From Anaerolineales bacterium (GTDB lineage: Bacteria; Chloroflexota; Anaerolineae; Anaerolineales; E44-bin32): a stretch of DNA of 5,619 nt. Position 1 is the stretch's first letter, and each line of letters starts with the position of its first letter. A program made the position numbers and the translations under genes. This document shows positions 5,420 to 5,619 of the stretch, piece by piece. The notes beneath the pieces are model-generated. The model did not search any database and was not told the DNA's origin. It saw only the letters and a list, made by a program, of their open reading frames with translations. Location of the stretch: contig JAGLGG010000115.1 of assembly GCA_023144145.1 (NCBI GenBank), positions 1 through 5,619 on the forward strand. The letters run 5' to 3'.

Positions 5420-5520
5420 TGGATATGCATTCGTCCTGCTCATCCAGAATCATCACACACAACGGGCTTCGAAGTGAAAATGCTTCACAGTCAATGCTTT
5501 TCACGATGAATGCGATGGGC

Positions 5521-5590
5521 TGTCATTCTGAGCCGAAGCGTAGGCATCTCGCTTCGCTCGAGGTTAAAGAATCTCGTTGCTCACGGGCGA
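5521..5590. repeat. Dispersed intergenic hairpin repeat (TCATTCTGAG...AAGAATCTC type)
   Basis: The stretch starts TGTCATTCTGAGC and includes AAAGAATCTCGTTGC, the ends of a dispersed non-coding repeat I recall from many environmental bacterial genomes, including Chloroflexota. Inside is a hairpin: GAGC(C)GAAGCG (5530-5540) pairs with CGCTTCGCTC (5550-5559) with one bulged C and a 9-nt loop. Only one copy is in the window, and the right boundary is uncertain because the element may run past the window end. Confidence 0.5.
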
Positions 5591-5619
5591 GGGTCTTTCT
5601 CAGCGGAAAACGATGATTC

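Noticed and set aside
5466..5494. Second promoter using the upstream TTGACT copy
   Set aside because: At 16-18 bp spacing there is no acceptable -10 hexamer.
5349..5504. Longer version of the Fur-family protein with 52 extra N-terminal residues
   Set aside because: The extension is unlike any Fur protein, contains the predicted promoter, and has no ribosome site. The ATG at 5348 has a good one and starts exactly where family similarity begins.

Overview
The window comes from a bacterial chromosome of moderate base composition. The gene content is ordinary metal-homeostasis and membrane-protein genes. A right-edge repeat resembles the TCATTCTGAG...AAGAATCTC dispersed repeats I remember from Chloroflexota and some other environmental bacteria. 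A Chloroflexota-like organism is therefore my guess, at low confidence. No phage, transposase, CRISPR, tRNA or rRNA sequence is visible.

Layout, left to right. (1) One plus-strand gene (145-762) encodes a membrane-anchored or secreted protein with a long Gly/Asn/Ser/Arg/Glu-rich linker and a small beta-rich C-terminal domain. It ends at a strong intrinsic terminator (811-841). (2) Two minus-strand genes converge on it: an ArsR-type regulator (1665-1973) followed 33 nt later by a rhomboid intramembrane protease (855-1631). (3) A gap of about 430 bp (1974-2402) holds a weak promoter and small palindromes for the ArsR gene, but no convincing gene. (4) A tight minus-strand operon fills the right half: a Fur-family regulator (4878-5348), cbiM with a fused PDGLE/CbiN-like domain (3915-4874), cbiQ (3127-3912) and cbiO (2403-3122). 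Gaps between these genes are 3, 2 and 4 nt. (5) The operon's promoter region lies at 5349-5423, with a dispersed hairpin repeat behind it at 5521-5590.

How the genes work together. CbiM binds the metal, the PDGLE segment replaces the usual separate CbiN, CbiQ couples the membrane part to the ATPase, and CbiO hydrolyses ATP. Together they form a Ni2+ or Co2+ ECF importer. The Fur-family protein is cotranscribed with its presumed target. The promoter (TTGACT, 17 bp, TATTCT) carries TTGCAA/TTGCAT half-sites across the predicted transcription start. These resemble the Nur (nickel) box of Streptomyces but with a 4-nt spacer. The predicted leader is only about 28 nt, so there is no room for a cobalamin riboswitch. 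I therefore favour a self-regulated nickel-uptake operon.

The points most worth a second look are the operator arrangement, the regulator's non-canonical metal-ligand set, and a 7-residue N-terminal extension of CbiM that buries the usual N-terminal Met-His nickel site.
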